A stretch of DNA of 64,000 bases, from the NCBI GenBank assembly GCA_010015805.1, contig ML978126.1, forward strand, positions 744,001 to 808,000. Reading direction: 5' to 3'. Shown here in pieces: positions 23,982 through 34,220 of the stretch (its first letter is position 1; each line of letters begins with the position of its first letter). The translations under genes and the position numbers were made by a program. The stretch is from Rhizodiscina lignyota (Eukaryota > Ascomycota > Dothideomycetes > Aulographales > Rhizodiscinaceae). A model generated the notes under the pieces. It was given only the letters and a program-made list of their open reading frames with translations, ran no database searches and was not told the origin of the DNA.

Positions 23982-25090
23982 TTATTTCTGAGAATCACCA
24001 CCCTGCGAAATAGTGACGACTGGCGTCTGGAGGATTGATGACCAGGTGATCTGGAGTGACTCCTTGTCGGAACTGCTCGCCAAATGCAGATACTCCACCA
24101 ACACCATGTACAGATAAACTCCAATGCCAGTGAGGACGTGCCACCTAGCTTAGTCAGTAAATAAAGCAGGAATTCTAACGGGTAGACAAACCAGCCATGA
24201 AACTCCAGCACAAATTCCAGCGGTACGCCAATGGTATGTCTCATGGCCCTTAAATGGGAGCAACAATATACATCTACCAGCCAAAAACCATAACCAGAGA
24301 CGAAGGACACTGTCGGTGTTAGTATTCTTGAGATATATTCTGCGTTGAGCATTTTTACCAAAGCCCAGGTTTCCAAGCTTGGCCAACAGGTTTTTCTCGC
24401 TGGCAGACTTCACGGTGGTCTTGATTAGGCGTGATACCCTCCTCCAGATGACAAAAAGCATAAGCGCGAAAGTCGTCCAATGTATCACCGGCTGAGAGAG
24501 CGCGTACTGGACGTAGAATATGAGCGACAAGCCCACAATGAGGAAGAGGCCTAAAGGCCACTTCATGCGCTCGTTTTCAAAGGCTACGACACGGTGGAGA
24601 ACGATTGCGGCCCCGAAGAACATGGAAAGCTGGTCGGCTATTGCTGTGAGTAAGTTGCCTGGTATGCGTAGGTAAATATCTAACTCACCTGATTGCAAAG
24701 ATCTTTTTAGAGTCATGTGGAACATGGCGGAGCCGATCCCAACCCCGACCAGCGCAAGGTATTGAAGATTGAAATCAAGGAACGGACGTCGACGCCAGTT
24801 GCAGAAGAGGCCGCAAAGCCCGAAGTAGACTGAAACGAATCAAGGTCAGCAGAAGCATCTCTCAGATGCGGGCCACGCTGAAGAGGACTCTTACCATAGC
24901 CCACATTGGAAATCGTGTTGATGAATTCAGCAGCATATGATGTAACGTGATAATCTTCTTCGCAGAAACTCAATGGCCACACGTTAGTTACGCAATGTCA
25001 ACCACGAACTAAGGCGTCTTACTTTGTGGTTGCCGTTGGAGGCCCCCATGCAGGTGGCTTGCCACCCTCACTAGGGAGATACACGACCAT
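23982..25090 (-). CDS. Alkaline ceramidase (Ypc1/Ydc1 family), six exons
   Basis: Exons 25023-25090, 24895-24968, 24689-24829, 24359-24643, 24192-24309 and 23982-24144 join in phase to 282 residues. Alkaline ceramidases are seven-helix ER/Golgi enzymes that split ceramide into sphingoid base and fatty acid, and yeast members also run the reverse reaction. Conserved parts are the N-terminal NFCEEDYHVTSYAAEFINT metal-site region, VGIGSAMFHMTLK with the metal His, and the final HGWWHVLTGIGVYLYMVLVE block with two His. The 49-bp intron 4 has a perfect ACTAAC branch site. All metal-binding motifs look intact, so the protein should be active. It is a direct sphingolipid marker for this cluster. Confidence 0.93.
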
Positions 25091-25431
25091 CTTGCAGTTT
25101 TCGGCAGAAATCGACAAGTGTGTGAGTGAAGCCGGAAAGTCGTCGCGAAATTGAACACGAGGAAGGATTCGAAGGAATGAGTCGGAGTTTCGGGCCTTCG
25201 GCCGCCGAGGCCCGCAACTTGTGCAACCCCTGATATCACGTGCGTTGGAAATACTGTTGGAGATCCAAGATTGAGTGTCTTTGAGCAGGCTAACTAATTG
25301 TAAGACTCTCAATGCCATCTAGCGCTCAGTGAGATGGCGCTCTTCAGCTTGCAGCGCATTTGTTTGGTTTGCCAGTACATGCGAACTCTCGCGACGACTG
25401 ATCCATCTGATGGCCTTCCCGACCGGGTTGC
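25091..25431. other. Intergenic, ceramidase promoter
   Basis: The 341-bp gap has no gene. It contains a GC-rich imperfect hairpin at 25191-25211 that includes GGCCTTCGGCCGCCG, shared with the desaturase promoter. Confidence 0.35.
25191..25211. promoter_or_regulatory. GC-rich hairpin and shared promoter word
   Basis: The sequence CGGGCCTTCGGC, then C, then GCCGAGGCCCG forms an imperfect inverted repeat about 100 bp upstream of the ceramidase ATG. Fifteen bases match the desaturase upstream region (18701-18715) at 14 positions. A shared regulator site is possible but unproven. Confidence 0.3.
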
Positions 25432-26452
25432 TCATAGCTCCTTCATCACCTCCTCTGCCATGCGTTTCGGCATATGTTTTGCCATGCGCTTCTCATCCTC
25501 CAGCCTCAGCTTCCGTGGCCCGACATACCCGCAGCCAAGAATGGTCTCCCAGAAGTTGAAGAACAAAGCGTAGTTATACTGCTCCGCATCAGTGTCTGGC
25601 GTTTCACGATGGAAAGAATCAGCCTCACCTTCATTCCCCAGGCTTGATGGTGGACGTTGTGGTGAACGATATCCACCCCAGCAATTCGACCCCATGCGCT
25701 TATTGGATTCCATGGAATATCGTATCCGGAATGGTCATCGCAGCCTTTCAGAGTGCTGAATGTGAAGAAGAAAAGTGTTTCCTTGGGAGTGAGGCCTACA
25801 ACCCGAGATCCTAAGATCGCTCCCACCGTTTCGAAAATGAAGGTCTCTGCCAGAGTATTGAATGAGGCGCCATAGGCTTTGGGGCGGTATAGCTGATGGT
25901 GATGCGCGTGTAATCTCTCTGACGGACGTTAGAATGTACGAAGGCATGCCGGAAACAATGAGCCATACTGTATATCCAATGATTGGCATGTGCCGAGTAA
26001 TGCGCCCAAAAATACCAAAAGTCCATCACTAACATGGCACCAAGGATACGAGCCCCGTGCCACGCCAGTGCAACGATCCATGGCAGGGCGATCACGAGAG
26101 GACTTGAAGACGACATTGCTTCATTCTCCGCCCATGACTTCAAGGTGAGGTAGAATTGCGGATAACTCGGTTGATTAGGCTTTTCGAAGGGTGCGGTTAG
26201 CAGACTGGCTGCAAGCTGACAGAACTGTTGCTCCAAGACATTCCAGATCACCTCTGATCCGGATACCGCGTTGGGTCTGGCGTTTGGCAAGAAGATCTGG
26301 TATTGTGGAAGAAGATTGTATTTATCGATGACGTAAAAGAGCGACGAATAAAGCCAATAAATCGTTGGCGGAACAACAGCTTGCAAGTACAGATCGTCCC
26401 ACGTTGTTTCAGCAAGCTTGGATAAGGCGTTTGCCCAAACTTCGGAGAACAT
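25432..26452 (-). CDS. Fatty acid hydroxylase superfamily protein A (Sur2-like), three exons
   Basis: Exons 25969-26452, 25629-25918 and 25432-25578 give 306 residues. The superfamily comprises di-iron membrane oxygenases (sphingolipid C4-hydroxylase, C5-sterol desaturase and relatives) using cytochrome b5 electrons in the ER. The histidine clusters are HYSAHANHWIY (HxxxH), LHAHHHQLY and VDIVHHNVHHQAWGMK, with several hydrophobic helices before them. The overall pattern is closest to Sur2-type C4-hydroxylases, which make phytosphingosine, but no sequence search backs a finer call. Intron phases (1 and 0) and exon 2 length (290 nt) equal those of the divergent neighbour, so the pair arose by duplication. 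Confidence 0.88.
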
Positions 26453-26813
26453 GGTTGCAGCGTGAAGGTTTCAACGAGTAATGCCTTAGATCAGACGCGA
26501 GCGTCCTGCTGTGCAAGATTCTCAGTTCTTGAGGGTTCAACATCAAAGTAGAAAATGGCTCAAATACCTGATTGGGGCCACGTGAAACGACTTCTGGAGT
26601 ACGGCAGCCGTAACTCCTTTTTATGCGAACGCTCATCGGATCGCAACCCGAGACTCGGGACGAACGATACCGAAGACTATACCGGTGCATTCTGATCAAT
26701 CCAGGAATAGATAATAATTTTTTGGGTGATTTGAATGTGTGTTTCAATGCTCTGCTGTATCTGCTGAACAATCACTCTCAGTTCTCAAGCAATTGTTCCT
26801 TTATTTTTACACC
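26453..26813. promoter_or_regulatory. Shared divergent promoter of the two hydroxylases
   Basis: The 361-bp gap separates the two start codons. It contains the perfect 13-bp palindrome CCCGAGACTCGGG at 26647-26659, an everted CCG-N5-CGG arrangement suited to a dimeric Zn2Cys6 regulator. Co-regulation is inferred. Confidence 0.45.
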
Positions 26814-27751
26814 ATGACGGTCTACGATCTCGCGAGCGACCCAAAGGTGTCTCCAATTGCACCAGTCATCGGATATTGGGTGATGAGCGTATGCTTTATG
26901 AGTCTCGAAAAGCTCAATGCCTTCCCGCAATATCGCACACAACCTCCTCAAGACGTCGACAAGAAGAATCTAGTCACAAAATCGCAGGTCTTCGTTGGAG
27001 TGATAGGCATGCAAGCGGTACAAATAATCGGTGGAATATTTCTGGCCCAGTTCGAGGAGCCCCCCGGCAGATACGTACAGCCAAGTACACTGTCCGCACT
27101 GGACGAAGGCATTGTTTCGTTTGTCCCAACGATACCACGAACATTATCCGTATGGTTGGCATTCGTTCTCTTCTATGGAAGCCGGCAATTTATTGCATTT
27201 GCGATCAGCGACTGCTGGCACTACTTCGTTCACAGATTTGAGCATGTGAACAAATGGGTCTATAGTTTGCGCTGTCCTCCCGTTGAAGAAGGCGTACTAG
27301 CTAATGCAATGCAGAGAACGTCCACTCGCAACACCATCGTCTGTATGTTCCATACGCATTCGGAGCACTCTATAATCACCCTGCAGAGAGCGTGTTCAAC
27401 GACATACTCGGGGGCTTATTAACAGCGTGGTTGGTCGGCCTTACAAATGCGGAGAAGACGGTCTTCTTCACGCTGGCTACATTGAAGACTGTGGATGATC
27501 ATTGCGGCTACCAGCTGCCATGGGATATTATTAGCTGGATTGGGCGCGCAACGGGTAATGATGCATACTACCATGCTGTTCATCATGAACCCAAAGGAAT
27601 CAAGGCAGGAAAATCCTTTTTAACCCTTTGGAGCTCAGCTAATGATGTATGGCACCTTCAGTCAAATTACGCGGCAGTCTTTACTGTCTGGGATGACTTA
27701 ATGGGCACGAGAAAGCGCCACCAGGACTTAAAACACGAGCACGCGGAATAG
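26814..27751 (+). CDS. Fatty acid hydroxylase superfamily protein B (Sur2-like), three exons
   Basis: Exons 26814-27264, 27315-27604 and 27662-27751 give 276 residues. It is a paralogue of the neighbouring hydroxylase A in head-to-head arrangement. Motifs are DCWHYFVHRFEHVNKWVYK, VHSQHHRLY and DAYYHAVHHEPKGIK, followed by SNYAAVFTVWDDLMGT. Intron 1 is GTTTGC to ATGCAG. The second intron, 27605-27661, begins GC instead of GT. It is 57 bp, divisible by three and free of stops, so an unsp spliced reading would add 19 residues after the last His box. Position homology with the GT-AG intron of paralogue A makes splicing likelier. The enzyme probably acts on an ER sphingoid or acyl substrate. Confidence 0.86.
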
Positions 27752-28193
27752 TACGGCGACACAAAAGGACATTGCCAGAAACAGTGCATATTAAAATGGA
27801 CAATGGAGTCTGATTCATGCCATCACAGTCTGAAATGAAGTTATTGCATGAAGAACAGGCCGAGTTCATTTAGTGAGCTCCGATGCACGATGAATCTATC
27901 TCTTGTGTAAACGCTACTATGATTGTTGTATGCAACATGTAATTCTATTCCATGGAAATATAATCTTTGGTCCAGTTCAATTCCCTAAAAATAAACCCTC
28001 GCCTTTTCGTTTGAGATGCAGATCTGATCGCTGCTCGGCTCCCGAAGCCCAGGCCCTGTTCGAGGTGAGAATCGGTGTTCGGAATACCTGTGGCAAAATT
28101 AGCCACATCTACAACTCCATCCTTCAGTGTTTTGAAATCAAACATTGATGATCTATTTTTCTCCTTGCGAAAGGTGCCCTACGAATACCCAAG
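27752..28193. other. Intergenic between hydroxylase B and KDSR-like gene
   Basis: The 442-bp gap has short frames only. No gene is supported. Confidence 0.35.
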
Positions 28194-29246
28194 ATGCTCG
28201 GCTTTTGGAACAAGCACATGAATTTTAACGGAATGGTATGATTTCGCGTACTCATAAAGAAGGGCTTAACGCTAAGATGCTATGTAGAACGTCCTGATCA
28301 CGGGAGGTGCCAGTGGACTGGGTAAAGAACTCGCCACTCTCTTCGTGCTCAGAGGAGCAAGCGTCACGATACTTGCCCGAACGAAATCAAAGCTCGAGTC
28401 CGCAACATCAGAACTGCAGGCAAAATGCAAGACACAGGGCCAACGAATAGATTATATTGCGATTGATCTTACAGATCACGAAGCAGTGAGCCCCACATAG
28501 TCCAGATGCACGACACTCCTTAACACGCACGTCTGTGAGCGTAGGTGGAGAAGGCGTTGAACGAGCGTTCCTGCGTCCCAGACATTGTCATCTGCAGCGC
28601 CGGCGGCGCGCGGCATGAAAATGGCTACTTCGTCGACCTTACGCCTAAGCAAGTCAATGACTGCATGGCAAACAATTACGTTACCGCATTCTCAACGAGC
28701 CAAATCTGCCTTCGTCTATGGCTCAAGAGTAAACGTCCTTCTCACCCCCGTCACATCGTTTTTGTGTCTTCAACCGCTGCTTTCGTCGGTGTACCCGGAT
28801 ACGCTGCTTACACGGCGTCGAAAGTGGCTGTGAGAGTGCTCGCCGACACGCTGAGGCAAGAGCTGCTTATGTACGGCGGCAAAGACGCCTTTCAAGTGCA
28901 CTGTGCATTCCCGGGGACATTTGTGTCGGATGCGCTTCTCGACGGCTTAGGGGATAAGCCAGAACTCACCAAGCAGATGGAAGGTCTTCAAGATTCAGCT
29001 GAGGTAGCTAAGAAATTCTTGTCTTGTGAAGAAGTAGCGAAGAGGATCTTGAGAGGACTGGAAAATGGCGAATTCATGATTACAGTGGACTTGGAGGGTA
29101 GGGCCTTGTTGAATAATATGAGGGGTCCGAGTCCAAGAGACTACGGTTTCGTAGATTCGGTTTTAGGAATCGTGACCCCAATTATATGGTCCGTTTATAG
29201 ACGTGCATTTGATCGCATGGCGGGAGAGTATGGAGCACGTTCTTAA
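28194..29246 (+). CDS. 3-ketodihydrosphingosine reductase-like SDR (Tsc10/KDSR), three exons
   Basis: Exons 28194-28235, 28288-28485 and 28545-29246 give 313 residues. KDSR uses NADPH to reduce the 3-keto group made by serine palmitoyltransferase, on the cytosolic ER face. The Rossmann signature TGGASGLG lies at residues 19-26, with CSAGGARHENGYFVDLT after it. The catalytic Ser lies in VFVSSTAAF and Tyr169/Lys173 lie in YAAYTASK. The stretch QVHCAFPGTFVSDALLDGLG, then KPELTKQMEG, is characteristic of Tsc10 homologues. A C-terminal hydrophobic stretch (SVLGIVTPIIWSVY) may anchor it to the membrane. Together with the alpha-oxoamine synthase this gives the first two steps of a sphingoid-base pathway. 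Confidence 0.88.
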
Positions 29247-30370
29247 AACAAAAGCGACACAGCAGCTTGGTAGCTCAAAATGGGAGTAGGAATATCGGGG
29301 TTGAGCAATATCTAAGTTTCTAGTAAATCGATAGAATACCGGAGGCGTGACTGGCAGCTTCGTCCACGATTCGAACTCAAGATGAAGTACACAGTGACTA
29401 AAGAGCATCTAGATTACTGTCATGTCTGCAAATATGAATGTTCGACTCGTAGATGGACTTCAAACATTGTGACGAGCTGCGGCGTGTCAGTAAAGTCATC
29501 ATTGTACAGAAGACATATGTAGAGAACTTAGGAGATAGTGTATGTAATCTTACATAATTTACAGGTCAACAGCATGGGTAAATATAGACTCCAGCTCTGT
29601 GGCTTGTTTACCTGTATCGTCTTCCAGCAATCGCCGCATCCGGTGTGGGGGAGGGCCTCTCACAGCCTCAGTGTCATGTTCCCATCAAGAACGTTGACCG
29701 CAAAGCCAGTGGTTCATCCACGGCGATTGAAGTCGGCAACAGTGAGTCGAATTGGGGACCTTCCATTCCCTCATCTAATTTAACGCCCAGCTAGCACCGC
29801 AGTTGCTCGATGTCGTTTTGCACTTTGTCTTCGATGTCGTATTCTGACGTGCAAGGCCAGTGGCTGTGCGGATTTTGGTAGGAAGCATGGATAATGGTGT
29901 GCTGGAAGAGGCCATGCGCGCGCCACAGCGCAAGATAAATGCGATCAAGAAGTTCACGCAGCAGGCGTGTGAGCAAGGCAGACTGTAACTGGGAACAGAG
30001 GGAATTTTCACTGCGAGTTGTCTTGCGTTTCTCAAAGGACTCGAGGACCTTTTGAATAGCCTGCGAGAGACATTGACAATTCAAACCTGTGGCCTCTTCA
30101 AAATCCAGAAGTCACAGAGTCCATACCAACGCCAATGAATCTCGTTGGGAGTAATACCATTTGCATAGCACTATGGCTAAGTACAAACGCGGCAGTTCTC
30201 ATGCCAATCTTCGTGTCGGTTCAAAAACTCCTCAGACTACAATGCCGTCCCAAGATAGCAGCATACAAAGCCATCACCATGCCCAGTCAAGGTGGTTTCG
30301 AACTCCGGTTTTTCCAGTCCCATTCGCACCGCAGTCCAGTCTAGACGCGTGGGCAATGACACAGTCGCGA
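29247..30370. other. Intergenic with unassigned minus-strand frame
   Basis: This 1.1-kb gap has no firm gene. On the minus strand at 29791-30110 an open stretch (for example QAIQKVLESFEKRKTTRSEN, then LLTRLLRELLDRIYLALWRA) looks protein-like and helical. It lacks an ATG and splice partner I can defend, so it may be an exon or a relic. Confidence 0.3.
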
Positions 30371-31018
30371 TCAGACCGCTCGCCTCCTTCCTCGCAATGC
30401 CTCGAACGCCAGGATCATCTGGAGTTTCTTCGTCCAGCGATACTCTGTACGATCCATCCACAGATTTTGAGGATCGTGTCTAGCTAGTAGCAGGTATGAG
30501 GTACGGTCCCATATCTCTATCTGGCGCACGCGAAACGAGCAGACCCACCCCATATCGTGTCGCCATGAGCTGCATACAGAGGCGAGAGAGCGCAGTGTAT
30601 TCTCGCCGTTGGTGAGCTTAGCCGCTTCCCACTGCTTCTTCAGGAAAGCATTCCGCTCGTCGGTGTAGTACGCCTTCCTGTCTAGGATTCTGTCGTGCGG
30701 CCGCGGAGTAGACGCGTCGATCGCTAGTGCAAATATGTATTGCCGGATATCCTGTGGGAGGTCTTCGAATCTCGCCGTCACGTCAGGCATTGGCCTCAAG
30801 GGGCGATCTCGTACCCTCTTCCTGCTCGTGTATTCCGTGACATAGGAGCTTGATCTGCCGGGGTCTGGCGTCGCATCAGTTCCTTCTGGTTCAGTTTGCA
30901 TCTGGTCGGCGGAGCGCTTTAGTCGGCTCATAACTCGGCTCGCCATCGTTGGTGTAATTTGACCATCGCCGCCTTCGCGTGCCGGATCAGCGATCGGAGC
31001 TCCAGTAGTTACCGACAT
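30371..31018 (-). CDS. F-box-like domain hypothetical protein
   Basis: This is a single frame of 215 residues from a true ATG. After a disordered, basic N-terminus (SRLKRSADQM, then SRKRVRDRPL), residues about 85-150 read RFEDLPQDIRQYIFALAID and, later, SLASVCSSWRHDMGWV. That is the usual LP...I...IF then L..VCk.Wr pattern of F-box domains, which bind Skp1 in SCF ubiquitin ligases. The C-terminal half has no recognised repeats, and the protein is short for the family. The call is moderate. It lies beyond the KDSR gene and may mark the right edge of the lipid cluster. Confidence 0.6.
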   Translation of the reverse strand: MSVTTGAPIADPAREGGDGQITPTMASRVMSRLKRSADQMQTEPEGTDATPDPGRSSSYVTEYTSRKRVRDRPLRPMPDVTARFEDLPQDIRQYIFALAIDASTPRPHDRILDRKAYYTDERNAFLKKQWEAAKLTNGENTLRSLASVCSSWRHDMGWVCSFRVRQIEIWDRTSYLLLARHDPQNLWMDRTEYRWTKKLQMILAFEALRGRRRAV

Positions 31019-32982
31019 TCCTGCCTAGTAGTCGCTGCTTAGCTTGGACTTGCTCCGTAGTGTGGCTCGCGGTATAAGCGGAGTCTGTAGAAGCCTCCGC
31101 GGAGAATCCACACAGGGGCTTGGTGAAGTTTTGCACCAATGCCGGGGTTGATTGTTAGTTGGTCAAGTTGTGCAAAGTAGGTCAGGTTCGTTAAATAGAT
31201 ATAATTGCCAAGGCGCGTGCGGCCGTTGAGTGCAAGGGTTCTTGTGGAGAGGGTAGCAGAGTGTATTGTAAGATTCTTGGTTTAAAGTACGTGAGAGAAC
31301 TAGTTTTAAAGCTACTAGCGCGCCAAGACCAACACCGTTCGCTGGAAAATACCCTTCGAATTTGGATTTCGTAGGTAGATACTAAACGAAATAAACGAAA
31401 TAATTATTGAGATTAAATTTAGAGACTTCCCTGCATCACCTGAAAGGCCTATCGATTTACGAATTCATTTGAGAGGATTAGGTGGATTCAATTCCGTTGC
31501 CAAACAGCGGCTTGGAGGATTTTGGACGTCGCAGTGCCACCCTGTTACGCAGCATGTCATGAGGGAGGCGCAGACTGCTCCGAACTCGAATGGCCATGCT
31601 TCTGACGCCTTTGGTCCCTCTGATCCACTCGTTCTGCAAGTCGAGAAGGAGCCTTACCCGTCCTTAAAAGCATCAATCCTTTGAATTGACACACCAAGAA
31701 CATCACTCTTCGTCTCCGGAGAGCTGGGGCCGCTCGGCAGAAAACCGCGCAGCTCGGGACGAAACTCCTACTTCTACGTGTTCAACGTTGACTGATTGCT
31801 TTGCTCGTTACCAAAAAGGCAGTTGAGTCAAGACACTTACAAGTTCTTCCTCCAGTACGTACACCAGCCGGGTTCTTGGTAAGGTACCAAGTAATAAAGC
31901 AATTCATGATGTGCAGCCTTGTGGGTACGTACTCCTCCGGCCAAGAGAACGCAACGTGCAGCTTTCAGGCTACTACATAGCACAGCCTTCAGCCTTCAGC
32001 CTTCTTCTCAAACTTGAGTCTTCATCACTAATTCCTTCCTAACTTCACAACGAATATTTTCAACTCCATTAATCTTTATCACGTATTACCGTGAACTATC
32101 TTCTAAACTGTTATTTATGCCGTATATTTTACATTATAGCGGATAATAAGGGTAGCGACGAGAATAAGCGCCCTATAGGAAAAAAAAGGTAGAGTAAGGT
32201 CTAACTGCATAGAAACTTGAATCTAAAATTCTAAGCGGAAAATCGTCTCCTTCCATTCCTTCGTCTATTTTAATCAATTAAATGTCTTTTACTCTGTATT
32301 AGGCCATAGTCCTATTGAGATCTTCACACCTAGCTTAATTGATTGTTCTCGCATAAGTGTTGCACTGCTTCTCAGCCTCCAAAACCCCGCATGTTATGAC
32401 GCGACAAAGCCATCCTGTAGAGATCGATCAGGACAGAAAATCCTCTGATACTTAATTTTAGCACCAGCTCAAAGATCTCCAGCTATTAGCTGTCCTACAT
32501 GGCAATTTTCAATACCTTGGAGCCGTCGACTTACCGGCGTCTCGAGCATCCTCCTGATCCTTCAATACGATTCCTTCGTTGAATCCGCCTTGCGTCGTAA
32601 GTAAATGCAGATTTTTAAGGCAGAAAATCCTCTAATACTTAATTTTAGTAGTAGGTCAAGGATCTCCTACTATTCACTGTCCTACGTGGCAATTTTTAAT
32701 ACTTTGGAGCCGTCGACTTACCGGCATCTCGATCATCCTTTGCTCCTTCAATGCGATTCCTTCATTGAATCCGCTTTACGCCGTAAGTAAATGTAGACTT
32801 TTAGGATTAACTTGCATTTTGCTGTTTAACGAAATACTCCTTCTGCCAATATTTATAGAGCGCGTCCTGCTCCCTCTTTTTGCTCAGACCCCCAAGAATC
32901 AATTCACATATCTCATCCCTTTACAATCAACTGCACGCCGCCTCTTTTACACCAAGAACGAAACATACCCGAAAAGCTCAGC
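31019..32982. other. Long AT-rich intergenic region with a tandem duplication
   Basis: About 2 kb without a supported gene. It includes the 187-bp tandem duplication at 32434-32807 and AT-rich, TA-rich sequence at 32080-32340 typical of RIP-affected DNA. Confidence 0.45.
32434..32807. repeat. 187-bp tandem duplication, two copies
   Basis: Copy 1 begins CAGAAAATCCTCTGATACTT at 32434 and copy 2 begins CAGAAAATCCTCTAATACTT at 32621. The copies share GGAGCCGTCGACTTACCGGC and end in GTAAGTAAATG. Differences seen by eye are mostly C/T or G/A transitions plus a one-base indel. Each copy contains a plausible donor (GTAAGT) and acceptor (TTTTAG) spanning the copy junction. Confidence 0.75.
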
Positions 32983-33284
32983 ATGCGTTTCACTGGCTCA
33001 GCCCTCCTCGCTATGAGCGCTCTTGCCTCTCTATTCTTCCCCGTCGTGCTGGCAGATTGCCACAACATCGGCGACGTTTGCAACAAGCGCAGCAACGATA
33101 ACAGAGTTGTCTGCCAATGTTCCGATCATACTTTCAGGGTGCGTGAGACTATGTCCGCTTTGGCCCTTAACAAGATGCTAGACTGTTGACTGCCTTGCAG
33201 GTTATTTGCGATCCTTCGACTGGGACATGGAGGAGACACGACAGTTGCTCGCCTGGAAAATGCAACAACAGTGTATGCCAGTAA
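32983..33284 (+). CDS. Small secreted cysteine-rich protein (effector candidate), two exons
   Basis: Exons 32983-33138 and 33201-33284 give 79 residues. The N-terminus MRFTGSALLAMSALASLFFP ending VVLA is a clear signal peptide with cleavage before DCHN. The mature part of about 55 residues has eight cysteines (DC, DVC, VVC, QC, IC, SC, KC, VC), enough for four disulfides. Such proteins act outside the cell as effectors, toxins or antimicrobials; no named family is recognised. An alternative donor at 33271 would swap the last residues for a tail ending ASCGVTGNITRD and keep eight cysteines. It lies alone in a repeat-bearing, gene-poor stretch. Confidence 0.7.
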
Positions 33285-34220
33285 GGCAGTAAAGTTAGGG
33301 TGAGGGTATCGTTCGCAGGACACGACGTTCACGCCTCTTGCGGTGTTACTGGAAACATCACGCGCGATTGAGACTGCCCAGGAGTGTGCTTTAGTCGATC
33401 GCTGGCTTTTTTAACGAACATGTGTATGCTGTCGTTTTGAAATATTGTGCTTTCGCCAAGTCTCTCCTTTTGAACGCTAGTGCTTAAAATCTATTATATA
33501 GTTAGTTATGCTTAAAGCTCGTCTATTTGCCGCGCCACAACCACAAGCTAGTACTACAAGCAGATTAAATACTAGGACAGTCGTTACAGAGTATAAAAGC
33601 TGACAAAGTACAAACGCTGCATGTGACAGAGTGTCGTATTAGTTTTCATGAATTAAATTGTCAAAAAGCGAACTCTAAGTTGACGCAACTTAGCAATATA
33701 ATAACCGATGATGATTCGAGAGCGCTGGTTAGATTACCCGAGAGTTATGGGCAAAATTGACCAGCGGATTCGCGATGTGAAAACTAAGAGCAAGTCTGCT
33801 TTGACGTAATATAGACATGTGAGAGTCCTTCGAGAAATAAGGACGGGAGAGCCACTCAGCTTTAAAGATCAAGCTTAACTAGACGTGTCCTTAATTCTTT
33901 ACTCGTTCAACTTTTGTCTTAATCTTTGTTCCATCGAGTTACAGTACACTCTAATTACAATCCTGATCATGCGATGAGGCTGAAGTCAGGCCCCTTCTGA
34001 GTAGTGGCTGGGCCGCCTGCGAGACAGCCCTGCCATTGAACATTATATAAAAAGGTAAAAGCCAAATTCAAAATCAAATGCAAAAACCAAAACAGGAACG
34101 CCAATGCAAAGTCCTACTCCTTGCTCCATCTCTCTGTCCTGCTCAACCAACGCCTGCTTCAGTTAATTTCATTATGCCGCTTCGCCAATAGTATAGTTGA
34201 GTTCATCGAACTTGGAGAGT
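33285..34220. other. Intergenic, no gene recognised
   Basis: The 936-bp gap is AT-rich and contains only short frames. Confidence 0.45.

Noticed and set aside
11198-29246. Fumonisin- or sphingofungin-type polyketide cluster
   Set aside because: No polyketide synthase, acyl carrier or NRPS domain exists in the window; only the sphingoid-type enzymes are present.
31019-32982. LTR retrotransposon in the AT-rich gap
   Set aside because: No terminal repeat pair, polymerase motif or capsid-like frame was found; only a short tandem duplication.
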